From Sinorhizobium terangae (GTDB lineage: Bacteria; Pseudomonadota; Alphaproteobacteria; Rhizobiales; Rhizobiaceae), in contig NZ_CP121660.1 in the NCBI RefSeq assembly GCF_029714365.1, forward strand, positions 992,001-1,056,000: 64,000 nucleotides of DNA. The letters run 5' to 3'. This document shows positions 27,197 through 36,816 of this stretch, one piece after another (the stretch's first letter is position 1; every line of letters starts with the position of its first letter). Below the pieces are notes generated by a model, which saw only the letters and a program-made list of their open reading frames with translations, made no database searches and was not told the DNA's origin. Made by a program: the position numbers and the translations under genes.

Positions 27197-28621
27197 TCAA
27201 TCTTCCCGGAATGCCCGGTTGAAGCTGTCGGTGACCGGGGAAACGAGATAATCGATTGCCGAACGGGCCTTGTGCACGATCAGCACCTCGGCGGGCATGC
27301 CGGGATAGAGGCGGATATCGGGATTGGCGGCGAGGGATTCCGGGGCGACCTCGGCACGTGCCACGAAGTAGGAGACGTTGGATTTCTCATCCACCGATTG
27401 GTCGGCCGCGATATAGGTGATCTTGCCGTCGAGTGGCAGATGGGTGCGCTGATTATAGGCGGTCAGGCGGATCTGCGTCTTGGAGCCGATTGTTATGCTG
27501 TCGATGTCGCGCGTGCTGACATGCATTTCGACAAGCAGCGGCTCGTCCTCGGGGACGATGTCGAGCAGAGGCTGGCCGGGGGTGACCGCGCTGCCGGGCG
27601 TCCGCAGCTGTATGTTGGCAATGACGCCGGCCTGGGGAGAGCGGATCTCGAGGCGGCGCAGGACGTCCTCCGCGGCGATCATTCGCTCCTCGACATCCGC
27701 GAGCTCGAGCCGCGCGGTGGTGATCTCTCCGGCGATCTCCGACTGGAAGTCGCTTTCTATTCCGGTCAGCGCGAGCTCGGCGCCGGCCATGGCTTTTTCC
27801 GCCTGGGCCTTGTCACCGGCGACTTCACCGCGCGTTGCGGCAAGTTCGCTGAGCCTGCCATCGATCTCGATGAGCTTCGAGCGCTGGGCAAATGCCTTGT
27901 CGACCAAGGTTGCGATTGCGCTCCGCTGCTCGTTCATGAGCTCGATCTGGCGCTCGGTCGCCTGAAGCTGCGCGGCGAGAGACTTGGCCTTCTCGGAATA
28001 TTCCTCGATGGTCTTGCGCTGGATCTCTACCTTGCCCCTCTTGGCTTCGCGGCGTTTCTCGAAGAACGCTGTCTCAGCCATGACGGCATCGTGAGCGGCC
28101 GTGTCGTCCGTGCCGGCGAGATCGACGGGAAAGTCTATCTCCGCCGCTCCTGCCTGCTCGGACCTGAGACGCGCAAGCTTTGCGATCAGACCGACACGCC
28201 GGCTTTGCAGTGCCTGGAGGTCGGAGCGGGCACGCGTGTCCTCGAGCTTGATGACCGGCTGCCCGGCCACGACGTGATCGCCCTCCTGAACCAGGACGCG
28301 GCTCAGGACACCGCCTTCGAAATGGCTGATCGTCTTGCGCTTGGAGTCGACGACGACGGTGCCGCTGCTGACCGAGGCGCTGCTGAGCTCCGTCGAGAAG
28401 GCCCAGCCGAAGAATCCTCCGAAAGCAACCAGGATCGTCGTCAGCCCCGCAATGACGAGGCGCCGGATGGGTGAACGGGTATGGTCCTCCGGGAGGTCGT
28501 GTTCAGGCGCGGCCGCGGAAAGCGGCGCACCTGCACGGACCGGCAGGCGGCGTTCCGGATTGTCGGCCTTGACGAGGGGCTGAGCATCCACGCGAACGGG
28601 CAGGATCGGTTCTTTCATCAT
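27197..28621 (-). CDS. wgdB: Type I secretion membrane-fusion protein WgdB/ExpD2 (HlyD family)
   Basis: A 474-aa periplasmic adaptor: a 55-residue cytoplasmic N-terminus, one transmembrane helix (LVIAGLTTILVAFGGFFGWA, about 55-75), a biotinyl-lipoyl half (ISHFEGGVLSRVLVQEGDHV), a long alpha-helical hairpin (about 130-300), the second lipoyl half (RSPQAGVIANIQL) and the conserved C-terminal domain. It bridges WgdA to an outer-membrane TolC-like channel not encoded here. ATG 28621 overlaps the wgdA stop (ATGA). Known role: export of galactoglucan and/or WgeA. Confidence 0.88.
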   Translation of the reverse strand: MMKEPILPVRVDAQPLVKADNPERRLPVRAGAPLSAAAPEHDLPEDHTRSPIRRLVIAGLTTILVAFGGFFGWAFSTELSSASVSSGTVVVDSKRKTISHFEGGVLSRVLVQEGDHVVAGQPVIKLEDTRARSDLQALQSRRVGLIAKLARLRSEQAGAAEIDFPVDLAGTDDTAAHDAVMAETAFFEKRREAKRGKVEIQRKTIEEYSEKAKSLAAQLQATERQIELMNEQRSAIATLVDKAFAQRSKLIEIDGRLSELAATRGEVAGDKAQAEKAMAGAELALTGIESDFQSEIAGEITTARLELADVEERMIAAEDVLRRLEIRSPQAGVIANIQLRTPGSAVTPGQPLLDIVPEDEPLLVEMHVSTRDIDSITIGSKTQIRLTAYNQRTHLPLDGKITYIAADQSVDEKSNVSYFVARAEVAPESLAANPDIRLYPGMPAEVLIVHKARSAIDYLVSPVTDSFNRAFRED

Positions 28622-30387
28622 GAGGCGGTACCTTCGCGACGTGTTTCACCCGGGATCATGGATGCGACAACGTCCGTGCGCGGGCCGAACTGGGTGACGC
28701 GGCCGCCTTCGAGCACGAGCAATTTGTCGGCGACCTGCATGATGGCCGGCCTGTGGGCGATGAGGATGACAATGGCTCCGTCGCGGCGTGCGTCTTCGAC
28801 CGCGCGGATGAGGGCTCGCTCGCCGATCGCATCAAGATTGGCGTTGGGTTCATCGAGGACAATGAGACGCGGGCGGCCGTAAAGGCAGCGGGCGAGCGCG
28901 ATGCGCTGCCTCTGCCCGCCGGAAAGCGTCAGCTGCCCTTCGCCCACCGGCGTATCGTAGCCGAGCGGCAGGCGCCCGATCATGTCGTGGACGTCGGCGA
29001 GCCGTGCCGCTTCGAGCACCATGTGGGGATCGCTTTCTTCCATGCGGGAGATGTTTTCGCGGATCGTTCCCTCGAGGAGGGAAACAGACTGGGGGAGGTA
29101 GCCTGCCACCTTTCCGAATGAACTGCGCTCCCAGAGATAGACATTGTTGCCGTCAAGGAAGACGCCACCAGCCCTGGGCTTGAGGATGCCGACAAGCAGC
29201 CGCGCCAGGGTGGACTTGCCGGCGGCCGAGGGGCCGACGATACCCAGGACCTCCCCGGGTGACAGCGAGAAGGAGATGCCCTTAATGATCGGCACGTCGA
29301 CGCCGGGAGCGGCGTAGACCAGCTTGTCCACGACCAGGTCGCCCTCGGAGCGCGGAGTCGGCATGGTCTGGCGGACCGCAAGGTCTTCGCCGAGCGCTGT
29401 CTGGATCCGGCGCCAGCCGGCTATAGCCAGTATCCATTGCCGCCAATTCTCGATGACGGAATCGAAGGGCAGCAGCAGGCGCCCGACGAGAATGGTCGTC
29501 GCCATCATCGCGCCGGGGGAGATCTCCTGTTTCATCACGAGCAGGGCGCCCGCGCCGAGCGATATCATCTGAATGGCAAAGCGCAGGCTGCGGGTAATCG
29601 AGGCCATCGCCCTGCTTCTGATTCCGCTGGCCTCCAGCACGCTGAGGGCGTGCAACTGCGCGGCGCGCCACTTATTCGCGAGAGCCGGCAGCATTCCCAT
29701 CGCCTCTATTGCCTCGGCGTGGCGTAATGTCGCACCTATTTTCGAGACTGCCTCAATATTAGCCTGGCTTGCCTCTTTCATGAGCTGTCGGGTCAAAAGG
29801 TCGTTGAGGAGGCCGCAGCAGACAAGCACCGCCACGGAAATCGCCCCAATCATCCCGAAGAGTGGGTGCAGCAGAAAAAGCACGCCCAGAAAAATAGGTG
29901 ACCAGGCAGCGTCCAGCGGAGCGCTGACCGCCGATGAGGTCAGAAAACCGCGCAGCTCGGTCAGGTCCCTCAACGACTGCGTCGCGCGGGCAAGCCCTTG
30001 ATCGGCCGAGGCTTGCACTGCAGCGGTGAGAACCGGCAGGTTCAACCAGCGCACCACGGCACTGCCCATCGCCTGAAAGGTAAGGGCGCGGATGAAATCG
30101 AGTATGCCGAGAACGACAAGCGCGCCGAGTGCCAGGATCGTCAGCATCACGAGCGAGTCCATGCTCTGGCTATTCAACACCCTGTCATGTACCTGCATCA
30201 TGTAGAGCGGCATGGTGAGTTGCAGGAGGTTGATACAGGCGCTGAGCAAAGCTGCATAAAGAAGTGTCACAACAAAGACGCGACGGGCACGCAAGACTAA
30301 CATCCTTGGGTTGATCGTCCCGTTTTGCGACGGCTTTGGCCCGATTTGGCCCTTGCTAATCATTTGATTCGGAACAGTATTACGCAT
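28618..30387 (-). CDS. wgdA: Type I secretion ABC exporter WgdA/ExpD1
   Basis: About 589 aa: an N-terminal exporter-type membrane domain with several helices (VFVVTLLYAALLSACINLLQ onward, LYMMQVHDRVLNSQSMDSLV) and a C-terminal ATPase with Walker A GPSAAGKST, signature LSGGQRQ and Walker B LIVLDEPNANLD. This is the PrsD/HlyB-like family without a peptidase domain. ATG 30387 is chosen with a weak GGAAAAA site; in-frame starts at 30447 (TTG) and 30363 (ATG) are possible. It is divergent from wggR, sharing a regulatory region with a WggR-like box. Confidence 0.87.
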   Translation of the reverse strand: MRNTVPNQMISKGQIGPKPSQNGTINPRMLVLRARRVFVVTLLYAALLSACINLLQLTMPLYMMQVHDRVLNSQSMDSLVMLTILALGALVVLGILDFIRALTFQAMGSAVVRWLNLPVLTAAVQASADQGLARATQSLRDLTELRGFLTSSAVSAPLDAAWSPIFLGVLFLLHPLFGMIGAISVAVLVCCGLLNDLLTRQLMKEASQANIEAVSKIGATLRHAEAIEAMGMLPALANKWRAAQLHALSVLEASGIRSRAMASITRSLRFAIQMISLGAGALLVMKQEISPGAMMATTILVGRLLLPFDSVIENWRQWILAIAGWRRIQTALGEDLAVRQTMPTPRSEGDLVVDKLVYAAPGVDVPIIKGISFSLSPGEVLGIVGPSAAGKSTLARLLVGILKPRAGGVFLDGNNVYLWERSSFGKVAGYLPQSVSLLEGTIRENISRMEESDPHMVLEAARLADVHDMIGRLPLGYDTPVGEGQLTLSGGQRQRIALARCLYGRPRLIVLDEPNANLDAIGERALIRAVEDARRDGAIVILIAHRPAIMQVADKLLVLEGGRVTQFGPRTDVVASMIPGETRREGTAS

Positions 30388-30532
30388 TGGCGATTTTTCC
30401 GGATAAGGGGTGTAAGCGAGGGCGCGATCTGGGTCAGATTCACTCAAATCACAGTATTGCTGCGATCAGTGTGGCACAATAAAGATCGCTTGCTCAAGTT
30501 CAGGAAATTCGGGGGGCAGGGGCATCATGAAT

Positions 30533-30553
30533 TTGCTTCAAGTTTTGAAGTAA
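30533..30553. promoter_or_regulatory. Candidate WggR (ExpG) operator between wgdA and wggR
   Basis: Near-perfect palindrome TTGCTTCAAGTTTTGAAGTA plus A, 40 bp before the wggR start. A further half-site TTTTTGAAGTAAG follows at 30563-30575. The first 20 bp are repeated exactly at 32463-32482. A MarR regulator next to an identical pair of palindromes in its own cluster is strong circumstantial evidence of autoregulation. Confidence 0.75.
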
Positions 30554-30593
30554 ATTTCCGAATTTTTGAAGTAAGTTCCCAATGGAGAGAGGG

Positions 30594-31166
30594 ATGAATC
30601 ATAGGATTCACTATCCGTTCGCAAACTTCGCAGACACGGTGGCAGTCCTGCCTGCCAGTGACACGAAGAGGAAGATACCCGACAACCCTGAAAGCGATCG
30701 CGACGCAGACGGTCCGCTGATCAGCTATTTCGAGTTGGCTCGGGTCATGGAGCGCGCCAGCCGACGCTTTTCCGGCCTGCTGCGCACGGAACTTTCCAAG
30801 ATCGGCGTCGACGACATCGGGCCGGCGCAGGCGATGGTACTTCTGGCGATTGGAGAGGCGGAGCTCTCGGTGGGCGAGCTCCTGGACCGCGGCTACTACA
30901 TGGGATCCAACATCTCCTATTACCTGAAGCAGCTCGGCGACGGCGATTACATCGACCGAATCGCTTCGCAGCGCGACAAGCGATCAGCCCGCATCCGGCT
31001 TTCGGAGAAAGGCAGAAAGCTTTGCGCCAGCCTGCGCGAAGCGGCGAAGTCCTATGAGCGCGCCCTTACCCATGGGGAGCAGGACAGGCGAAATCTCGAG
31101 ACCGCCTTCCAAACACTGCACCGTCTCGAACTGGTCTGGGGCAATGCCGCTCGTTACGGCATTTGA
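30594..31166 (+). CDS. wggR: MarR-family regulator WggR/ExpG of EPS II synthesis
   Basis: A 190-aa DNA-binding protein with a disordered N-terminal 45 residues and a MarR winged-helix core: helix-turn-helix ELSVGELLDRGYYMGSNISY and wing DRIASQRDKRSARIRLSEKG. ATG 30594 follows GGAGAGAGGG; an in-frame ATG at 30582 would give 194 aa. In S. meliloti this protein activates wga, wgd and wge promoters. Here three copies of a TTGCTTCAA-type palindrome lie before wggR/wgdA, wgaA and wgeA. wgcA follows after 45 bp on the same strand. Confidence 0.88.
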   Translation: MNHRIHYPFANFADTVAVLPASDTKRKIPDNPESDRDADGPLISYFELARVMERASRRFSGLLRTELSKIGVDDIGPAQAMVLLAIGEAELSVGELLDRGYYMGSNISYYLKQLGDGDYIDRIASQRDKRSARIRLSEKGRKLCASLREAAKSYERALTHGEQDRRNLETAFQTLHRLELVWGNAARYGI

Positions 31167-31211
31167 TGCGTCTTCGAGCAACGGTTCCTGTTTTCCGGCG
31201 GGTTTGAGAAC

Positions 31212-32459
31212 ATGCATGTAGCATTTGTGCACCGGCGCGGTTTCGGCCAGTTCGCGGCCCTCGCTCGCCATCTGACAGAGGCGGGCAACGAGGTGACCCT
31301 CGTGACCGAGACTGTGGATCAACGGATCCCTTCGGTCCGGGTGGTCCGGCACCGGGCGGAACCGGGTCCGCGGGCCCATCCGCAAATGGCGCGACATCTC
31401 GGCGCGCCCGACCACCATGTGAGGATTGGCCATCGGGTCGCAGAGACCTTCGACGCGATGGCACGCCTCGGCCAGGTCCCCGATGTCATCGTCGGCCACA
31501 TAGGATGGGGCAGCATGATGTTTGTGAAGGATGTGCTGCCGCACGTACCCGCACTTGGATATTGCGAGTTCTTTTATCGTGCCGAAGGGGCGGATGTCGG
31601 CTTCGCGCCGGATGACGAGCCCGATTCGGAGACCCGCAAGAGATTGCGTCTGCGCAACATCGCACAGCTCCTGTCGCTAGAGGCGATCGAGGGGGGTATC
31701 AGCCCGACCAATTGGCAGAGAAGCCTCTATCCGGCCGACGCGCAACAGCGCATTGCGGTGTGCCATGAAGGCATCGACACACGACGCTTCCGACCGGATC
31801 CCGCGGCTTCGCTGAGACTTCCCGATGGGCGCGTGCTCAAGGCCGGCGACCCCGTTATCACCTTCGTCGCGCGCGACCTCGAGCCTTATCGGGGTTTCCC
31901 ACAGGCACTAGAGGCGGCCGCAAAGGTCGTCCGGCGGCATCCGGATGCGCTGTTTGTTTTCGTCGGCGGCGACGGCGTGAGCTATGGAGCGCCGCCTCCC
32001 GGTGGAGGATCGTGGAAGGACCACCTCCTTGCGTCACCGGATCTCCCGCGCGAGAGGGTCATTTTCCCGGGCGTCGTGACACATTCCGTGCTTCGTCAGC
32101 TTTTTCAAATTTCCGCGGCCCACCTTTACCTGACCTATCCCTTTGTCCTGTCCTGGTCGGTGCTCGAGGCGATGGCGTGCGGCGCGCTCGTTATCGGATC
32201 GGACACGGCCCCGGTTCAGGAGGTCATTCGGTCGGGCCGCAACGGCCTTCTTGTCCCATTCTTCGACACGGATGCACTCGCCGAAGCGATACTCGGAGTG
32301 CTCGAACGTCCGGACGATTTCCGTGCGCTGCGCGCTGCCGCACGCAGGACGGTCGAACAAAGGTTCAGGCTGGAGGCTTGCCTCGCGCGGCAGTTGACGT
32401 TGATCGGTAATACTACCGGAAAGACAACGGTTTTTTCGGCAGAGACGCAATTTGCGTGA
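31212..32459 (+). CDS. wgcA: Family 4 glycosyltransferase WgcA/ExpC
   Basis: A 415-aa GT-B glycosyltransferase: N-terminal MHVAFVHRRGFGQFAALARH, a middle FVARDLEPYRGFPQALEAA that begins the donor domain, and VLSWSVLEAMACGALVIGSD followed by EVIRSGRNGLLV as the GT4 EX7E-like motif. It is the only gene between wggR and the wgaA promoter and corresponds to ExpC, which is needed for galactoglucan synthesis in S. meliloti. The acceptor and sugar transferred are not readable from sequence. Confidence 0.85.
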   Translation: MHVAFVHRRGFGQFAALARHLTEAGNEVTLVTETVDQRIPSVRVVRHRAEPGPRAHPQMARHLGAPDHHVRIGHRVAETFDAMARLGQVPDVIVGHIGWGSMMFVKDVLPHVPALGYCEFFYRAEGADVGFAPDDEPDSETRKRLRLRNIAQLLSLEAIEGGISPTNWQRSLYPADAQQRIAVCHEGIDTRRFRPDPAASLRLPDGRVLKAGDPVITFVARDLEPYRGFPQALEAAAKVVRRHPDALFVFVGGDGVSYGAPPPGGGSWKDHLLASPDLPRERVIFPGVVTHSVLRQLFQISAAHLYLTYPFVLSWSVLEAMACGALVIGSDTAPVQEVIRSGRNGLLVPFFDTDALAEAILGVLERPDDFRALRAAARRTVEQRFRLEACLARQLTLIGNTTGKTTVFSAETQFA

Positions 32460-32462
32460 ATA

Positions 32463-32482
32463 TTGCTTCAAGTTTTGAAGTA
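32463..32482. promoter_or_regulatory. Candidate WggR (ExpG) operator before wgaA
   Basis: The 20 bp are identical to 30533-30552. It begins 4 bp after the wgcA stop codon and 148 bp before the likely wgaA start, so it should control the wga operon. Confidence 0.75.
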
Positions 32483-32629
32483 TAAAATCGAAGAGAAACC
32501 CCAAGATTTTACTATTGTGCAGTGCGGCATGCCTCGATAGGTGTTGAGCGATGAGTTTCGGGGGCGAATTTATTCATTCGCCGGGCGAGCTTCATCCTCG
32601 ACACAATCGATTTATTCTGGGGCCGCTGC

Positions 32630-34114
32630 GTGCAAGAATTGTCGTCTTCTAGCGTGAGGCAATCGCCGGCGAAGCGTAGGCTGGTTGTAGCATCCGATCG
32701 GGATCGGGCAGATGTCGAAGGAAGCGACATCGAGCATCTGGTCCACTTTCTCAAGCCGGAAACAGACTCCCGCATTCCCCTACAGAACGCGTTCCCGCTG
32801 ATTGCGCTCGCTTTTTCTGACGAGGCGGAGGCGGACCTGACCGAGGGACTCGCGTCCCTGCGCGCCCTGGGAACGATCCCCGAGATACCGCTTCAGCGGC
32901 TCGATGCGAGGAGAAAGACGGAGAGCCTGGCGCTCGTTCGTGCGCTGGTCGAAGGCGGGGTGGGGCGGCTTGCCGGCTTCGCCGCCTCGGTAACGTCCGA
33001 GCTCGCCATCCTCCGGCGCGAGCGCGAGGCGCTGCTTGAGAACTACCGCGCGCTCGAGGACGCGTTCCAGGCTCGCAACTGGGAGCCGGTCACCGAGATC
33101 TTCGCGCACGATCCTTATGTCGATCCGAAGGACGAGGGCATCGGGCAGCTTCTCGCGACCGGGTATGTCGAACAACTCCTGCCGGTCTCCAGTCTTGGCG
33201 TGGCGGGCGTCGCGCTACATCTCCACTCCGTCCCGAAGGATGGTGGCGAGCTGGTCGTGATGCTCGGCTATGTCGAGAGCGGGGAGGGCGTGGCCGAGTG
33301 GACCGTGCCCTACGCACAAGTCACCGCCGGCTGGAATTTCTTCGCACTGCCGCGGGCTTGCGGAGGCGGAGCAAGGACGCTGCGGCTCAGGGTCTCCACA
33401 ACCGGTACGGAGATGGTGGGGCTCTCGCTCGGCTATCCGATCGCAAGCGAGCGTTATACGGCCCGGTCAGACGCCGCTCATGCCGATCTCGACCTCCGGC
33501 CGCTTGCATTCCGAGTGTTTACGGGCCTTGCCGGCGTCCGACCGGCGCGCATGCCCAACATGATCGCGCCGACCGCCTTGCTCGAAGGGCATTTCATCGA
33601 AGACTATCGTCTGGCGGTCGAGCTCTTGAGCCAGATTGTCGACGTGTCCGTCACGCCTGTGGTTCCTGAGTTCCAAACCGTCCGCTTTCTTGAGCACGAG
33701 CACGCCGTGGTTTGTCACCCGCTGCCGAGCGGAATTTCGGCCGGCACCATCGGTCGCGCCGTCGAGCCTGGCACGATTTCCTTCTCGGCAAGCGCCGTTA
33801 TCGACCATCCGCAGGGCGCGCCCGCGGCCGTGAGCTTTCTGCTCGCGCCCGCCAATTCCAATGCGCGATCCGAGGTGGCGGAGCTCGCGCGCAAGGGAGC
33901 GGCCAAGCCTTCGGCATTCTTCAGCGGCTGGCGCGAAGTCACGGCCCAGCAGGCGATCAACATCAACTTTCAACTGGATAAACCCGTGCGCGAGCCCATG
34001 GATCTGATGATTCTCAGCCGCGCTATAACGGACACGGTCGATTTTTCGTGGCTCAAGGTGTCCGGCTTCCGGTTGGTCAAGCAATCCGCAGGGGCGTCAC
34101 ATGTCCGGCAATAA
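32630..34114 (+). CDS. wgaA: EPS II cluster protein WgaA/ExpA1, function unknown
   Basis: A 494-aa protein not assignable to an enzyme family by eye. Features: no signal peptide or clear membrane helix, an acidic helical segment with RREREALLENYRALEDAF around residue 125-145, then a beta-rich C-terminal half. GTG 32630 is the first in-frame start; no good ribosome site or early ATG exists, so the N-terminus is uncertain. By position it is ExpA1, first gene of the wga operon, overlapping wgaB by 14 nt. A structural or priming role is a guess. Confidence 0.7.
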   Translation: MQELSSSSVRQSPAKRRLVVASDRDRADVEGSDIEHLVHFLKPETDSRIPLQNAFPLIALAFSDEAEADLTEGLASLRALGTIPEIPLQRLDARRKTESLALVRALVEGGVGRLAGFAASVTSELAILRREREALLENYRALEDAFQARNWEPVTEIFAHDPYVDPKDEGIGQLLATGYVEQLLPVSSLGVAGVALHLHSVPKDGGELVVMLGYVESGEGVAEWTVPYAQVTAGWNFFALPRACGGGARTLRLRVSTTGTEMVGLSLGYPIASERYTARSDAAHADLDLRPLAFRVFTGLAGVRPARMPNMIAPTALLEGHFIEDYRLAVELLSQIVDVSVTPVVPEFQTVRFLEHEHAVVCHPLPSGISAGTIGRAVEPGTISFSASAVIDHPQGAPAAVSFLLAPANSNARSEVAELARKGAAKPSAFFSGWREVTAQQAININFQLDKPVREPMDLMILSRAITDTVDFSWLKVSGFRLVKQSAGASHVRQ

Positions 34115-36779
34115 GGACGTTTCGGACCTGATCGCGGTCGCCATGCCGCTCTACGGTCACGCGGCCCTTGTGCTGGAGGCGATCGAATCGGTGCTCGCAT
34201 CGGCCGTCTCCGAATGCAGGATTGCGGTGGTCGTGTCGGTCGACGGCGACCCGCGGCAGGAGACCTTCGACCAGTTGCTCCTCTATGCGGCTGCCCATCC
34301 GACGGTCCATGTGCTTTTCGGAGCGAATGCCGGGCCGGGCGGAGCGCGCAACCGCGCGATCGATTATGTGCTCGAAAACCTGCCGGAAGCGCGAGCCGTC
34401 TACTTCCTCGATGCCGACAACCGCGTCCTGCCGGGCACGATCGAAACCCTCTACCGCCAGCTTGCCTCAAGCGGCTGCGGCTGGGTCTACACCAATATTG
34501 ACACCTTCTCAGTGAGCTGGCGGGCGCACTACGGCAACCGCTACTCGCGGCTTGTCCACTGCATCACCGACAACATCTGCGACACGGGCTCGATGATCTC
34601 GATCGACGTGTTCCGTGCCGGCGTGCGCTTCAATGATGACAGGCAGAACGGTTTCGAAGACTGGGAGTTCTGGCTGTCCTGTATCGAACACGGCTTCGTC
34701 GGCACGCCGTGCCACGATACGACGTTCGAATACCGGCTCCGCGCGGAAAGCCGCTTCAAGGAAGCCAACCGGGATCGTGCCGCCTCGGTGAGCTTCCTGA
34801 GAAAACGCCACAGGGCACTTTTCCAGCGTCCGATGCTCGTTGATTTCGAACATGAGGAATGCCCGCGCTATCTCTTTGCGCGGACGGAAGACGCGGCGAT
34901 CTCCTTCTTCACTGATCCAACCAAGCCGCCGCAGAAGCTTCGTCTCGACGATATCATCCCGTCCTTTTGGGCAAGTATCGGCGAGCCGGACAACGTCCAT
35001 TTCCCGCCGTTCCTGATTGCCGGAAGCGGCGCCACCCTCGATCTTCTCCTCCGCTCGCGCATGCTGCCGAACGTGCTTTCGCATCTGGAGCGCTTGGGCG
35101 AGAAGGCCAATGTCGTCTTCGTCCAACTCGGCAACGATGCCGCGCAACGCAAGATCGAGCCGGTCTTCCATGAGGCCGGGGCGCATGTAGGGCATGCCGA
35201 TCTCATCTTCTTGCCGACCTCGCTCGTGCGCGACGTGATCCAGAACAATGCGCTCGACTGGTTCGCGTCGATCGGCAACCAGCAGGTATGGCCCACATCG
35301 GCGGTGCTGAAGGTGCGCTTTCCCTTCCCGAGAACCCTGCCGCGCCGCTCGCTGATCACGCCGCAGCAGGTGATGATCAATTGTGTCAACGCCATCGCGA
35401 CCAGTCCGCTACGTCGGACGGCCGGCCGGCGCTGGACCTGGCGCCCGGCGCGGCTCGTGCCCTACGCAGAACTCCACAAGGCACTTCGCCACGAGCTCGG
35501 CGGCTCGCCGGTGCTGCCACTCGGGCATAGCGAAGGAGGCAAACGAACCGCGGCACTGCTCGTTCCGAACGCGTCATTCGGTGGCGCCGAGAAGGTCGTC
35601 TATGCTGCGGCGCGTGAATTGAAGGCGAATGGCTACGAGACCCATCTGTTTGTGTTGGGCACGTCCAGGATGGACGTAATCGACGAGTTCGACGCGAGCT
35701 TTGATTACATACACTTCTGGGACCAGGGCATTCCCGCCTGGGGCGGCTCGGGCTCTTTTCTGGGGCAGGACTTCATAGCCGAGGGGCATGAGGTCGATTG
35801 GTCGGCACTCAAGGGTCAGCTTTCCGGATTCGACCTCCTAATCAACAATCATGTCATGGCGGTGCACCCGCTCATCGCGCGCCTGCGCTCCGAAGGTACC
35901 CGCACCGCCTGCTATCTTCACGTCGTCGACAATACGGGCTTCAAGAGGCCCGCCGGACAGCCGTTCGCGGCAATTGCGCATGAGCATTGCTATGACGCGT
36001 TCCTGACCTGCTCGGAGCAGCTCAAAATTTATCTGCACAGCTTCGGCGTCCCGCACGAGAAGACCTTTGCTGTCCCCAACGGCGCGAGCTTCTCCGTGCC
36101 GCCCAAGGTCCTGGCAGAGGTTCTGTCGGTCAGGCGGATCGAGCGCAAGGACGATCGGCTCCGGGTCCTCTACATGGGCCGGCTCGACCAACAGAAAGGG
36201 ATCGACCGCCTGGCTGCTGCGATCGCGGAGCTCAGGGCCTCGCGCGTACCTTTCGACGCCCGGGCGATTGGCGGCGAGATCCTCGCGGACGCCACCATAT
36301 CGTGGACGGATCGACTGAAGGATCTTGGCGTTGACGTGCGCCCGCCGGTGTTTGCGAGCAAGGATCTCGTCAAAGCACTGGGGTGGGCGGATGTTCTTCT
36401 GATGCCATCGCGTTGGGAAGGGGCGCCATTGATGATCGCCGAGGCGCAGCAACTCGGTTGCGTCCCGATCGCGACCGCCGTCGGCGCCGTCGACGAGCTC
36501 ATAATCGATGGCGAGGACGGCATCCTGATCGACGCTGCCGCCGATCCACAGGTGGTGCGCGACATGGCGAAGGTCATCGCGGAAGTGGCCCACAATCGCG
36601 AGAAACTCGCGCCTCTCATGGAGGGGTGCCTGAGAACCGCTGCACGCCGCTCATGGGCATCCTCCTTTTCCGAGTTCCTCGGCTGGTGCGACCGCTCAGT
36701 GAACAATTCATCGCTTTCGCGCTCGACGGTCATACGTCAGCGCGAGACATCTAATCCCGAGGTTGCGGCGGTGGGCTGA
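34101..36779 (+). CDS. wgaB: Two-domain glycosyltransferase WgaB/ExpA23 (GT2 + GT4)
   Basis: An 892-aa fusion. Residues about 10-240 are a family 2 GT-A transferase (IAVAMPLYGHAALVLEAIES, FLDADNRVLPG with the DXD, GFEDWEFWLSCIEHG). Residues about 480-860 are a family 4 GT-B transferase (LRVLYMGRLDQQKGIDRL, PSRWEGAPLMIAEAQQLGCV, VDELIIDGEDGI). One chain could therefore add two different sugars, which fits a polymer with an alternating Gal-Glc disaccharide repeat. In S. meliloti it is ExpA23, an originally separate expA2/expA3 call. It overlaps wgaA. Confidence 0.86.
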   Translation: MSGNKDVSDLIAVAMPLYGHAALVLEAIESVLASAVSECRIAVVVSVDGDPRQETFDQLLLYAAAHPTVHVLFGANAGPGGARNRAIDYVLENLPEARAVYFLDADNRVLPGTIETLYRQLASSGCGWVYTNIDTFSVSWRAHYGNRYSRLVHCITDNICDTGSMISIDVFRAGVRFNDDRQNGFEDWEFWLSCIEHGFVGTPCHDTTFEYRLRAESRFKEANRDRAASVSFLRKRHRALFQRPMLVDFEHEECPRYLFARTEDAAISFFTDPTKPPQKLRLDDIIPSFWASIGEPDNVHFPPFLIAGSGATLDLLLRSRMLPNVLSHLERLGEKANVVFVQLGNDAAQRKIEPVFHEAGAHVGHADLIFLPTSLVRDVIQNNALDWFASIGNQQVWPTSAVLKVRFPFPRTLPRRSLITPQQVMINCVNAIATSPLRRTAGRRWTWRPARLVPYAELHKALRHELGGSPVLPLGHSEGGKRTAALLVPNASFGGAEKVVYAAARELKANGYETHLFVLGTSRMDVIDEFDASFDYIHFWDQGIPAWGGSGSFLGQDFIAEGHEVDWSALKGQLSGFDLLINNHVMAVHPLIARLRSEGTRTACYLHVVDNTGFKRPAGQPFAAIAHEHCYDAFLTCSEQLKIYLHSFGVPHEKTFAVPNGASFSVPPKVLAEVLSVRRIERKDDRLRVLYMGRLDQQKGIDRLAAAIAELRASRVPFDARAIGGEILADATISWTDRLKDLGVDVRPPVFASKDLVKALGWADVLLMPSRWEGAPLMIAEAQQLGCVPIATAVGAVDELIIDGEDGILIDAAADPQVVRDMAKVIAEVAHNREKLAPLMEGCLRTAARRSWASSFSEFLGWCDRSVNNSSLSRSTVIRQRETSNPEVAAVG

Positions 36780-36816
36780 CAAGCCCGCGCCGGTTTCAAG
36801 AAGAAGGGTCTATTGC

